Below, piece by piece: positions 1 through 5,981 of a stretch of 6,351 nucleotides of DNA (position 1 is its first letter; each line of letters opens with the position of its first letter). Source of the stretch: an uncultured Opitutia bacterium (GTDB taxonomy: Bacteria > Verrucomicrobiota > Verrucomicrobiia > Opitutales > UBA953); NCBI GenBank assembly GCA_903853185.1, contig CAINSX010000186.1, forward strand, positions 1 to 6,351, in the 5' to 3' direction. A program made the position numbers and the translations under genes. The notes below the pieces were generated by a model. The model was not told the DNA's origin. It saw only the letters and a program-made list of their open reading frames with translations, and ran no database searches.

Positions 1-1
1 C

Positions 2-22
2 GGCTTCTTCCAGAAGAAGTAA
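2..22 (+). CDS. Possible C-terminal end of an upstream gene (partial)
   Basis: The window opens with a frame reading G-F-F-Q-K-K followed by TAA at 20-22. A short basic C-terminus just before a GC-rich hairpin-bearing spacer would fit a gene end. The sequence right after this stop (21-42) also resembles the sequence 50 bases past the stop of the last gene in the window (5820-5841). Six codons cannot identify a protein, and the frame is only one of three, so this is a weak inference from context. If real, it is the neighbour upstream of the cytochrome/DUF1501 operon in the same direction. Confidence 0.25.
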   Translation, partial: GFFQKK

Positions 23-56
23 GCGCGGCTGCAGGACGCAAGGGGGCACGTGGGAA

Positions 57-71
57 CGCGGCTAAGCCGCG
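57..71 (+). other. Short GC-rich hairpin
   Basis: CGCGGC (57-62) and GCCGCG (66-71) form a perfect 6-bp stem around a 3-nt TAA loop. No T-run follows on either strand, so it is not a canonical intrinsic terminator. The downstream spacer has a hairpin of the same geometry, 6-bp GC stem and 3-nt loop, at 5824-5838. Both could be degenerate terminators, protein sites or chance in GC-rich DNA. Confidence 0.35.
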
Positions 72-113
72 AGGGGGCATGCTGGCACGGTGACATGGGG
101 GCAAGGGGATCAG

Positions 114-203
114 CACTCATAGGGGGCACCATAGGGAAACCGGATGAGTGGCTGGGGGCATATGACCGCAGCATTATTCCCGGTTTCCGGTTTCCCTTTG
201 AGT
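114..203 (+). repeat. Imperfect inverted repeat of the spacer element, copy 1
   Basis: The left arm AGGGAAACCGG (133-143) is the exact reverse complement of CCGGTTTCCCT (187-197), and ACTCA (115-119) pairs with TGAGT (199-203). The left arm carries 12 extra bases relative to the right because its TAGGG core appears twice (120-124 and 132-136). The right-hand CCCT (194-197) can therefore pair in two alternative registers. The loop is only 43 nt (144-186). The same structure recurs at 5982-6215 with one compensatory pair change (A137-T193 here, G6005-C6204 there), which supports a selected secondary structure. T120 opposite T198 is a mismatch in this copy. Confidence 0.7.
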
Positions 204-217
204 CGATGCGTCGTTTC

Positions 218-247
218 GGGTGGCGGGTGGCGGCCCCGGGTGGCGGG
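218..247 (+). repeat. G-rich 7-bp tandem units (GGGTGGC), possible G-quadruplex
   Basis: GGGTGGC occurs at 218-224, 225-231 and 238-244, interrupted by GGCCCC, and a further GGG follows at 245-247. Four GGG runs (218, 225, 238, 245) with loops of 4, 10 and 4 nt give a loose G-quadruplex pattern on the + strand. In the second copy of the element (about 6231-6265) the tract is more diverged and has one additional 7-bp unit, AGGTGGC. Whether it folds is untested, and the C-run at 234-237 could instead pair with a neighbouring G-run. Confidence 0.6.
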
Positions 248-253
248 CTAATC

Positions 254-364
254 TATTCTGCCCTCGATTCAGCCCTCTGTCATCAATGCAGCCATCGCCT
301 CTTCCATTCAGTCCTCCATTCAGCCCTCAACGCAGTCCTCCATTCAGTCCTCCATTCTTCAATA
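254..364 (+). repeat. Pyrimidine-rich leader tail with 12-bp tandem units
   Basis: Units of the form CATTCAGYCCTC lie in register at 305-316, 317-328, 329-340 (AACGCAGTCCTC) and 341-352, followed by a decayed unit from 353. Two earlier units (254-265 and 266-277) are separated from the main block by a 27-nt interruption. The array lies 57 bases upstream of the first gene, and the C/T bias continues to the start codon. On the opposite strand the unit reads GAGGACTGAATG, but no sustained open frame follows. A 12-nt period keeps the triplet frame, which explains the open frames here. They are not conserved through the whole repeat, so I treat the tract as non-coding. Confidence 0.75.
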
Positions 365-420
365 CCCCCCTTCCCCTCCTTGCCTCCTGTCATCCGGCCC
401 TCTAGTCCTCGGGTAACCCC

Positions 421-2940
421 ATGAGCGTCCGCATCGCCCTCGCCACCCTATGTCTGGCCGCCTCGTCGGCGTCCGCCGCCGACCCGGTCGAATTCAACCG
501 CGACATCCGTCCGATCCTTTCCGACAACTGCTTCTATTGCCACGGCAACGATGCGAGCCATCGCAAGGCCAAGCTCCGCTTGGATATCCGCGAGGATGCG
601 CTGAAGAAGGAAGCCTTCGTGCCGGGCAAGGCCGACGCCAGCGAACTCGTAAAGCGACTCTCCCTCACCGATCCGGATGAGATGATGCCGCCGCCCGATT
701 CGCATAAGAAGCTGTCGCCGGAACAGAAGGAACTCCTCAAGCGCTGGGTCGCCGAAGGCGCGAAATACCAGAACCATTGGTCGTACGAAGCCCCGAGCAA
801 AGCCGCCGTCCCATCGACGGAGAAAGCAATCGATTCGCTCATCGCCGCCCGACTCAAGACCAAGGGCGTCGCGCCCTCCGCCGAAGCGGATCGTCGCACC
901 CTCGCCCGTCGTCTCCATTCCGACCTGCTGGGCCTGCCGCCCACGCCTGAGGAAGTCGACGCCTTCGTGAAGGACACGTCGCCCGACGCCTACGCCCAGC
1001 TCGTCGACCGCCTACTGGCTTCACCGCATTACGGCGAACGTATGGCCACCGGCTGGCTCGATGTCGTCCGCTTCGCCGACACGATCGGCTACCATAGCGA
1101 CACCCCGCGCAATGTGTGGCCCTACCGCGACTACGTCATCCGCAGCTTCAACCAGAACAAGCCCTTCGATCGCTTCACCCTCGAGCAGGTCGCCGGCGAC
1201 CTGTTGCCTGACTCCGACCAGGAGGCCAAGATCGGCTCCGGCTTCAATCGCCTGCTCCTGACCACTGAAGAAGGCGGCGCCCAGGCCAAGGACTACCAGC
1301 AGCGCATGTTGAACGACCGTGTCCGCGCGGTCGGCGCCGCTTGGCTCGGACAGACCACTGGCTGCGCCCAGTGCCATGACCACAAGTTCGACCCGTTCAC
1401 CCAGCGCGACTTCTTTACCCTCGGAGCGTTCTTCGCCGACATCAACGAACCCGATATCGGTCGCCGCGAAGAAGGCATGCTGATCTCGACGCCGGAACAG
1501 GAGAAGCGTCTCGCCGAACTCGCGACCGAAGTCGCTAAGGCAAAGAAAGCCTTGGATGTCGCCACACCTTCCCTCGCTGAAGCCATCGCCGCCTGGGAAC
1601 AGGAACTCACCGAAGCAGGTAAGCCCGCGCAGGCAGCCAAGAAGACGAAGTCGAAAGCCAAGCTCAGCGCGCCTGACGCCAAGCTCGCCGCCCAAGCGAC
1701 GCCGATCCTGAAGAAGCCAGCGGCCAAGCGTTCCGCCGCCGAGAAGAACATCGTTCGCGACTACTACCTCTCCCTGCACCCCGAAGCCCTCAAGGCTGAG
1801 CGCGAGGCGCTTGCCCAGACTCAGAAGACCCATGACGCCTTCCGCGCCGCCATCCCGAAGTCGCTCGTCACCACCAAAGCCGCCGTCGTCCGCACCGTCC
1901 GCATCCTGCCCCGCGGCAATTGGATGGATGAGTCCGGCGAAATCGTGAAGGCCGCCCTGCCCCACTACCTGCCTCAGCCCAAATTCGAAGGCCGCGTGCC
2001 GGACCGTCTCGACCTCGCCAAGTGGCTCGTCGCCCGCGAGAACCCGCTCACCGCCCGCGTCGTCATGAACCGCCTTTGGGCCCAGTTCTTCGGCACCGCG
2101 CTGAGCAAGAACCCTGGAGACCTCGGCGCCCAAGGTGAACTCCCGCCCAACCAGGCGTTGCTCGATTGGCTGGCCGTCGAGTTCGTGGACGCCAAGTGGG
2201 ATATGAAGCACATGGTGCGCCTCATCGTGACCAGCGAAGCCTATCGTCGTAGCTCCGTGGCGACGCCTGCGCAGACCGCCGCCGATCCCTACAATCGCGA
2301 ACTCGCCCGCCAGAGCCCTTATCGCCTCGATGCGGAACTCGTGCGCGACAACGCCCTCGCCATCGCGGGCCTACTCACCCCCAAGATCGGCGGACCCAGC
2401 GTGAAGCCTTATCAACCGGACCGCTACTGGGAGAACCTCAACTTCCCCGTGCGCGAATACATGGCTGATAAGGATGAGTCGCAGTATCGCCGCGGTCTCT
2501 ACGTCTGGTGGCAGCGCAGCTTCCTGCATCCGAGCATGCTCGCCTTCGACGCTCCCAGCCGTGAGGAATCCTGCACCGACCGCACCCGCTCGAACATCCC
2601 GCAGCAGGCGCTCGTGATGCTCAACGACCCGACCTACGTCGAAGCCTCCCGTGCTTTTGCGGTCCGCACTCTCGCCGAGAAGGGCGACGACGACCATCGC
2701 CTCACCTGGGCTTGGCGCCGTGCCCTGCAGCGCGATCCCGATACCAAGGAACTCGGGACGCTCCGCAAGGTGCTCTCCGAACGCCGTGCCGCGTACAAGG
2801 CCGACCCTGCCGCCGCCAAGGAGCTCTTGAAGGTCGGCCTCACGCCTCCGCCCGCACAGGCCGACCCCTCCGAACTCGCCGCCTGGACGCACGTCACCCG
2901 CGTCGTCCTGAATCTGCACGAAACCCTGACCCGCGACTGA
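421..2940 (+). CDS. Exported PSCyt1-DUF1549-DUF1553 (PSD1) cytochrome-c-like protein
   Basis: This 839-aa protein has the full architecture of the planctomycete/verrucomicrobial cytochrome family. Residues 1-20 are a Sec signal ending ASA-A. PSCyt1 follows (about 24-115), with haem-c motif C37-F-Y-C40-H41 and likely axial Met in DEMMPPPDSH (Met88 or Met89). DUF1549 (about 135-342) contains a second CxxCH, C315-A-Q-C318-H319, in CAQCHDHKFDPF. A Lys/Ala-rich, coiled-coil-like segment spans about 358-475, then comes ILPRGNWMDESGE (495-507). DUF1553 (about 525-780) includes SREESCTDRTRSNIPQQAL (713-731), and the end NLHETLTRD is family-like, so the gene looks complete. ATG421 is chosen because it opens the signal peptide; no Shine-Dalgarno precedes it. 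The stop overlaps the next start by one base. The protein is probably periplasmic and redox-active or haem-binding; its substrate is unknown. Confidence 0.95.
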   Translation: MSVRIALATLCLAASSASAADPVEFNRDIRPILSDNCFYCHGNDASHRKAKLRLDIREDALKKEAFVPGKADASELVKRLSLTDPDEMMPPPDSHKKLSPEQKELLKRWVAEGAKYQNHWSYEAPSKAAVPSTEKAIDSLIAARLKTKGVAPSAEADRRTLARRLHSDLLGLPPTPEEVDAFVKDTSPDAYAQLVDRLLASPHYGERMATGWLDVVRFADTIGYHSDTPRNVWPYRDYVIRSFNQNKPFDRFTLEQVAGDLLPDSDQEAKIGSGFNRLLLTTEEGGAQAKDYQQRMLNDRVRAVGAAWLGQTTGCAQCHDHKFDPFTQRDFFTLGAFFADINEPDIGRREEGMLISTPEQEKRLAELATEVAKAKKALDVATPSLAEAIAAWEQELTEAGKPAQAAKKTKSKAKLSAPDAKLAAQATPILKKPAAKRSAAEKNIVRDYYLSLHPEALKAEREALAQTQKTHDAFRAAIPKSLVTTKAAVVRTVRILPRGNWMDESGEIVKAALPHYLPQPKFEGRVPDRLDLAKWLVARENPLTARVVMNRLWAQFFGTALSKNPGDLGAQGELPPNQALLDWLAVEFVDAKWDMKHMVRLIVTSEAYRRSSVATPAQTAADPYNRELARQSPYRLDAELVRDNALAIAGLLTPKIGGPSVKPYQPDRYWENLNFPVREYMADKDESQYRRGLYVWWQRSFLHPSMLAFDAPSREESCTDRTRSNIPQQALVMLNDPTYVEASRAFAVRTLAEKGDDDHRLTWAWRRALQRDPDTKELGTLRKVLSERRAAYKADPAAAKELLKVGLTPPPAQADPSELAAWTHVTRVVLNLHETLTRD

Positions 2941-2942
2941 TG
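2938..2942 (+). promoter_or_regulatory. TGATG stop/start overlap between genes 1 and 2
   Basis: The TGA stop of the cytochrome gene (2938-2940) shares its A with the ATG of the first DUF1501 gene (2940-2942). No Shine-Dalgarno-like purine run precedes it; the upstream bases are CCTGACCCGCGAC. Translation of gene 2 therefore most likely depends on ribosomes terminating on gene 1 and re-initiating. The flanking string CTGATGTTGCC is repeated exactly at the next junction. Confidence 0.8.
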
Positions 2943-4352
2943 TTGCCGCCCGAACTACGAGCCGCGCTCACGCGCCGCGCCTTCCTCGGCAAAACCGCCC
3001 AAGGCGTCGGCGGCGTCGCACTCGCTTCCTTGCTCGGCCCGGCCGCCATGGCCGCACCCGGAGTGCTCTCGAGACTGCCGCTCCCCCAGAAAGCTAAGCG
3101 CGTCATCTGGCTGAGCATGGCCGGTGGCCCTTCGCATCTCGAGACCTTCGACCCCAAGCCCAAGCTCGCCGAGATGCATGGCCAGCCCATGCCCGAGAGT
3201 TTCACGAAGGGCCAACAGCTCGCCCAGCTCCAAGGCCAGAAGCTCACGTGCTTCGGCCCGCAGCATAAGTTTGCCAAGTTCGGCCGCAACCAGACTGAGA
3301 TCTGCGAACTCTTCCCGCAGATCGGCTCCGTCATCGATGATGTCTGCCTCATCCGCTCGATGACCACGGACGCAATCAACCACGATCCGGCCCACATGTT
3401 CATGAACACCGGCTCACAAATCGCCGGCCGTCCGAGCATGGGCTCGTGGGTGACCTACGGCCTCGGCGTCGAATCCGAGGACCTGCCGGGCTTCGTCGTC
3501 CTGACCTCGCTCGGCAAGGGCGGCCAGAACCAGCCCATCGCTGCGCGCCAATGGAGCAGCGGCTTCCTTCCCTCCAAGCATCAAGGCGTGCAGTTACGCT
3601 CCAAGGGAGACCCCGTGATGTACCTCACCAATCCGCCCGGCGTCTCGCGCGATACCCAAGGTGGTGACGTCGACGCCATCGCAGCCCTTAATCTCCATCG
3701 CGACAAGGTCGTCGCCGATCCTGAGGTCGCCACACGTATCGCCCAATATGAGATGGCGTTCAAGATGCAGGCCAGCGTGCCCAAACTCATGGACGTCTCG
3801 GCCGAAGACCCCAAGACCCTCGCGCTCTACGGTTGCGTGCCCGGTGACGGCTCTTTCGCAGCCAACTGCCTGCTCGCCCGGCGCCTCGCCGAACGCGGTG
3901 TGCGCTTCATCCAGCTCTACCATAAGGACTGGGATCACCATGGCGGTATCAAGGATGGCATCGCGCTCAAGGCCGCTGAGATCGACCGTGCCTGCATGGC
4001 GCTCATCACCGACCTCAAGCAGCGCGGCATGCTCGACGACACCCTCATCGTGTGGGCTGGCGAATTCGGCCGCACCCCGATGTCGCAAGGCGGCAGCGGC
4101 CGCGATCACCACAGCAAGGCCATGACCGTCTGGATGGCCGGGGCCGGCATCAAGGGTGGCATCGTCCACGGCCAGACCGACGAACTCGGCTACGCCGCCG
4201 TCGACAAGGTGACCACCGTGCACGACCTGCACGCCACCATGCTGCACCAGCTCGGCATCAACCACGAAGCCTTCTCGATCAAGTTCCAGGGCCTCGATGC
4301 CAAGCTCACCGGCGTCGAACCCAGCAAACCCATCAAAGAGATCATCGCCTGA
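2940..4352 (+). CDS. Tat-exported DUF1501 protein, paralogue A
   Basis: This 470-aa protein begins with a twin-arginine signal, T11-R12-R13-A-F-L, then a hydrophobic stretch (about 22-38) and a likely cleavage site AMA-AP near residue 38. The rest is one DUF1501 domain. Motifs include IWLSMAGGPSHLETFD (56-71), TTDAINHDPAHMFMNTGSQ (142-160), GDGSFAANCLLARRLAERG (302-320), YHKDWDHHGG (327-336), WAGEFGRTP (372-380), GRDHH (387-391) and DLHATMLHQLGI (429-440). DUF1501 is related to the alkaline phosphatase/sulfatase-like fold, and the Asp/His-rich motifs suggest a metal site; the reaction is unknown. An upstream in-frame TTG at 2712 would add residues reading through gene 1 and would bury the Tat signal, so ATG2940 is chosen. 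It is coupled to both neighbours and is the tandem paralogue of gene 3. Confidence 0.95.
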   Translation: MLPPELRAALTRRAFLGKTAQGVGGVALASLLGPAAMAAPGVLSRLPLPQKAKRVIWLSMAGGPSHLETFDPKPKLAEMHGQPMPESFTKGQQLAQLQGQKLTCFGPQHKFAKFGRNQTEICELFPQIGSVIDDVCLIRSMTTDAINHDPAHMFMNTGSQIAGRPSMGSWVTYGLGVESEDLPGFVVLTSLGKGGQNQPIAARQWSSGFLPSKHQGVQLRSKGDPVMYLTNPPGVSRDTQGGDVDAIAALNLHRDKVVADPEVATRIAQYEMAFKMQASVPKLMDVSAEDPKTLALYGCVPGDGSFAANCLLARRLAERGVRFIQLYHKDWDHHGGIKDGIALKAAEIDRACMALITDLKQRGMLDDTLIVWAGEFGRTPMSQGGSGRDHHSKAMTVWMAGAGIKGGIVHGQTDELGYAAVDKVTTVHDLHATMLHQLGINHEAFSIKFQGLDAKLTGVEPSKPIKEIIA

Positions 4353-4354
4353 TG
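4350..4354 (+). promoter_or_regulatory. TGATG stop/start overlap between genes 2 and 3
   Basis: TGA (4350-4352) and ATG (4352-4354) share one base. The surrounding CTGATGTTGCC is identical to that at the gene 1/gene 2 junction, as expected if a tandem duplication copied the junction together with the gene. No ribosome-binding purine run is visible upstream, so re-initiation is the likely mode of translation. Confidence 0.8.
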
Positions 4355-5770
4355 TTGCCCGACCTCCGCCACATCCACCGCCGTTCCTTCATCGGCAACA
4401 CCAGCCGCGGCCTCGGTGCCGTCGCGCTGGCCTCGCTCCTCGGCCGCACCGGGCTGGAAGCGGCTCCCGGCGTGCTCTCTAAGCTCCCCCTGCCCCAGAA
4501 AGCCAAACGCGTCATCTGGCTGACCATGGCCGGTGGTCCTTCCCAGCTCGAACTCTTCGACCACAAACCGAAGCTCGCCGAGATGGACGGTAAGGGCATG
4601 CCCGAAAGCTTCACCGCCGGCCAGCAACTCGCGCAGCTCCAAGGCCAGAAGCTCATCTGCCAGGGGCCGCAGTTCAAATTCTCGAAGCACGGCAAAAACG
4701 GCACCGAACTGTCGGAGCTCCTGCCGCACCTCGGCTCGGTCGCCGACGACATCTGCGTCATCCGCTCGATGACCACGGATGCCATCAACCATGATCCGGC
4801 CCACATGTTCATGAACACCGGCTCGCAGATCGCCGGCCGTCCGAGCATGGGATCCTGGGTCACTTACGGGCTGGGTTCCGAAGCCGAAGACCTCCCGGGC
4901 TTCGTCGTGCTGGTCTCCACCGGCAAGGGCCGCTCGCCCCAGCCTATCGCTGCCCGCCAATGGAGTAGCGGCTTCCTCCCCTCCAAGCACCAAGGCGTGC
5001 AACTCCGCTCCAAGGGCGACCCAGTCCTCTACCTCAACAATCCGCCTGGCATTTCACGCGCCTCGCAGCAGGGCGACGTCGAGGCGATCAACAGCCTCAA
5101 CCAAGTCCGTGCCGGCGAAGTCAGCGACACCGAGGTCGCCACACGCATTGCGCAATATGAGATGGCATTCCGGATGCAGGCCAGCGTGCCCGGCCTCATG
5201 GATGTCACCGGCGAATCCGCCAAGACCCTTGAGCTCTACGGCTGCCAGCCCGGCGACGGCTCGTTCGCTTCCAACTGCATCCTGGCGCGCCGTCTCGCTG
5301 AACGCGGGAGCCGCTTCATCCAGCTCTACCATCGCGATTGGGATCACCACAGCCTTCTCAAGGAAGAGCTCCCCCTCCGCGCCAAGGAAGTCGACCGTGC
5401 CTGTATGGCGCTCATCACCGACCTCAAGCAACGTGGGATGTTCGAAGACACGCTTATCGTTTGGAGCGGCGAATTCGGCCGCACGCCGATGAAGCAGGGC
5501 GACAAAGGACCCGTCGGCCGTGACCACCATAACAAAGCGATGTCCATGTGGCTCGCCGGCGCCGGCGTCAAAGGCGGCCTGACCCATGGCGCCACCGACG
5601 AACTCGGCTACGCCGCGATGGACAAAGTCTGCACCGTCCACGACCTGCACGCCACCATGCTGCACCAGCTCGGCATCAAGCACGACGCCTTCACGATCAA
5701 GTTCCAGGGCCTCGACGCCAAACTCACCGGCGTCGAACCCAGTAAGGTGATTAAGGAGATTCTGAGCTAG
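4352..5770 (+). CDS. Tat-exported DUF1501 protein, paralogue B
   Basis: This 472-aa second DUF1501 protein has a Tat signal (H9-R10-R11-S-F-I), a hydrophobic segment (about 20-31) and a likely cleavage site LEA-AP near residue 37. It aligns with paralogue A over its whole length at about 75% identity by hand count. Shared motifs are TTDAINHDPAHMFMNTGSQ (141-159), DWDHH (329-333), GEFGRTP (373-379), GRDHH (389-393) and a C-terminus ending KVIKEILS. The main differences are the stretch after DWDHH (SLLKEELPL versus GGIKDGIAL), a short insertion before GRDHH (GDKGPVGRDHH), residues about 236-260, and several surface-like positions. All candidate metal-binding Asp/His positions are kept, so both copies look functional. 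ATG4352 is preferred over an upstream GTG at 4052 because it gives the Tat signal directly. A possible hairpin overlaps the stop codon. Confidence 0.95.
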   Translation: MLPDLRHIHRRSFIGNTSRGLGAVALASLLGRTGLEAAPGVLSKLPLPQKAKRVIWLTMAGGPSQLELFDHKPKLAEMDGKGMPESFTAGQQLAQLQGQKLICQGPQFKFSKHGKNGTELSELLPHLGSVADDICVIRSMTTDAINHDPAHMFMNTGSQIAGRPSMGSWVTYGLGSEAEDLPGFVVLVSTGKGRSPQPIAARQWSSGFLPSKHQGVQLRSKGDPVLYLNNPPGISRASQQGDVEAINSLNQVRAGEVSDTEVATRIAQYEMAFRMQASVPGLMDVTGESAKTLELYGCQPGDGSFASNCILARRLAERGSRFIQLYHRDWDHHSLLKEELPLRAKEVDRACMALITDLKQRGMFEDTLIVWSGEFGRTPMKQGDKGPVGRDHHNKAMSMWLAGAGVKGGLTHGATDELGYAAMDKVCTVHDLHATMLHQLGIKHDAFTIKFQGLDAKLTGVEPSKVIKEILS

Positions 5771-5784
5771 GGCTTAGCCTAGCT
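5765..5784 (+). terminator. Weak hairpin at the operon end, possible terminator
   Basis: AGCTAGG (5765-5771) and CCTAGCT (5778-5784) form a perfect 7-bp stem with a 6-nt loop, overlapping the TAG stop of the last gene. The bases that follow are GGGGGAACTG, so the U-run of a canonical intrinsic terminator is missing. It is placed correctly for a terminator or mRNA 3'-end stabilising structure, but the call rests on position and pairing only. Confidence 0.3.
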
Positions 5785-5823
5785 GGGGGAACTGCTGGCA
5801 TGGTGAACGGCTGCGAAGCAAGC

Positions 5824-5838
5824 GCGGCCGGAGGCCGC
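5824..5838 (+). other. GC-rich hairpin in the downstream spacer
   Basis: GCGGCC (5824-5829) pairs with GGCCGC (5833-5838) around a 3-nt GGA loop. It is the counterpart in geometry of the hairpin at 57-71. No T-run follows; the next bases are AGGTAAACG. A degenerate or Rho-assisted terminator is possible, but the sequence does not prove it. Confidence 0.35.
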
Positions 5839-5852
5839 AGGTAAACGAGTTG

Positions 5853-5874
5853 ACCGGCTGATCAGTGGGCCGGT
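5853..5874 (+). other. Small inverted repeat containing palindrome CTGATCAG
   Basis: ACCGGC (5853-5858) and GCCGGT (5869-5874) form a 6-bp stem, and the loop begins inside the 8-bp palindrome CTGATCAG (5858-5865). The stem could be extended by two G·T pairs on the outside. It could be a transcript hairpin or a dyad site for a protein; no partner can be named. Confidence 0.3.
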
Positions 5875-5892
5875 TGGCAAGGGATACAAACT

Positions 5893-5916
5893 AGAGGCAC
5901 AGAGGCTCAGAGGCTT
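5893..5916 (+). repeat. Three 8-bp tandem units (AGAGGCNY)
   Basis: AGAGGCAC, AGAGGCTC and AGAGGCTT follow one another without gaps at 5893-5900, 5901-5908 and 5909-5916. This is a short microsatellite-like array in non-coding spacer, with no sign of coding use. Confidence 0.6.
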
Positions 5917-5981
5917 GGTTGATCAGAACGAGGCAGACTAGCTGGCACGCTGGCAAGTTGACGAGTTGACAAGGGATACAG

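Larger units (their letters stand above)
81..333 (+). repeat. Long imperfect direct repeat, copy 1 (partner 5941-6351)
   Basis: This segment matches the right end of the window. Both copies start GCTGGCACG. They then share an AAGGGAT...CAGCACTCA block, a GGGGGCACCATAGGG block ending in AACCGG, the right inverted arm, G-rich 7-bp units and the pyrimidine tail. From 241 to 333 the match to 6259-6351 is 93 bases with one difference (T254 versus C6272). Copy 1 lacks about 140 bp present in the centre of copy 2 and has one fewer GGGTGGC-type unit. It lies directly upstream of the first gene, so it may be transcribed as part of the leader. There is no transposase and no clear target-site duplication. 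Copy 2 is cut by the window end, so the true right border is unknown and could extend past 333. Confidence 0.85.
23..420 (+). other. Non-coding spacer/leader upstream of the operon (spacer copy 1)
   Basis: These roughly 400 bases hold no credible gene. In order they contain a GC-rich stretch like that at 5820-5841, a small perfect hairpin (57-71), the start of the long repeat (81), an imperfect inverted repeat (114-203), a G-rich run of 7-bp units (218-247) and a pyrimidine-rich tail with 12-bp units (254-364) that continues as C/T-rich sequence to the start codon at 421. The longest open frame (50-424) is not kept in the second copy of the repeat, where a 7-nt length difference shifts it. 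I see no convincing -35/-10 pair, and no purine-rich Shine-Dalgarno before 421, where the last bases are CGGGTAACCCC. The operon's promoter presumably lies here but cannot be placed. Confidence 0.7.
5771..5940 (+). other. Downstream non-coding spacer with hairpins and reused short words
   Basis: There is no gene here. Several short strings recur from other parts of the window's spacers. GCTGGCATGGTGA (5794-5806) matches 81-93 at 12 of 13 bases. Bases 5820-5841 match 21-42 at 18 of 22. ACGAGTTGAC (5845-5854) recurs at 5961-5970, and CAAGGGATACA (5878-5888) recurs at 5970-5980. The spacer thus looks assembled from the same modules as the upstream one. No canonical terminator or promoter is seen. 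Confidence 0.65.

Noticed and set aside
83..98. Sigma-54-like promoter beginning TGGCAC (also at 5943)
   Set aside because: The -24-like TGGCAC word is present, but no TTGC-type -12 element lies at the required distance in either copy.
254..364. CRISPR-like array
   Set aside because: The 12-bp units are contiguous, with no unique spacers of constant length and no repeat in the usual size range.
50..424. Open frame of 124 codons upstream of the first gene
   Set aside because: It spans the inverted repeat, G-rich units and 12-bp tail. The second copy of this sequence has a 7-nt length change and a 140-bp insert that do not preserve the frame, and the product is low in complexity.
1021..2211. 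396-codon reverse-strand frame inside gene 1
   Set aside because: It is a shadow of the GC-rich coding strand. The forward product has clear domains and motifs; the reverse product shows none.
2712..2939. N-terminal extension of paralogue A from a TTG start
   Set aside because: It would overlap gene 1 by over 200 bases with a basic, low-complexity product and would place the Tat signal internally. ATG2940 gives a normal signal peptide.
4052..4351. N-terminal extension of paralogue B from a GTG start
   Set aside because: For the same reason, it reads through paralogue A out of frame; ATG4352 matches the family N-terminus and the paralogue.
4190..5002. 270-codon reverse-strand frame across the gene 2/gene 3 junction
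   Set aside because: The same kind of frame appears at equivalent positions in both paralogues because their forward sequences are homologous. No family features are seen.
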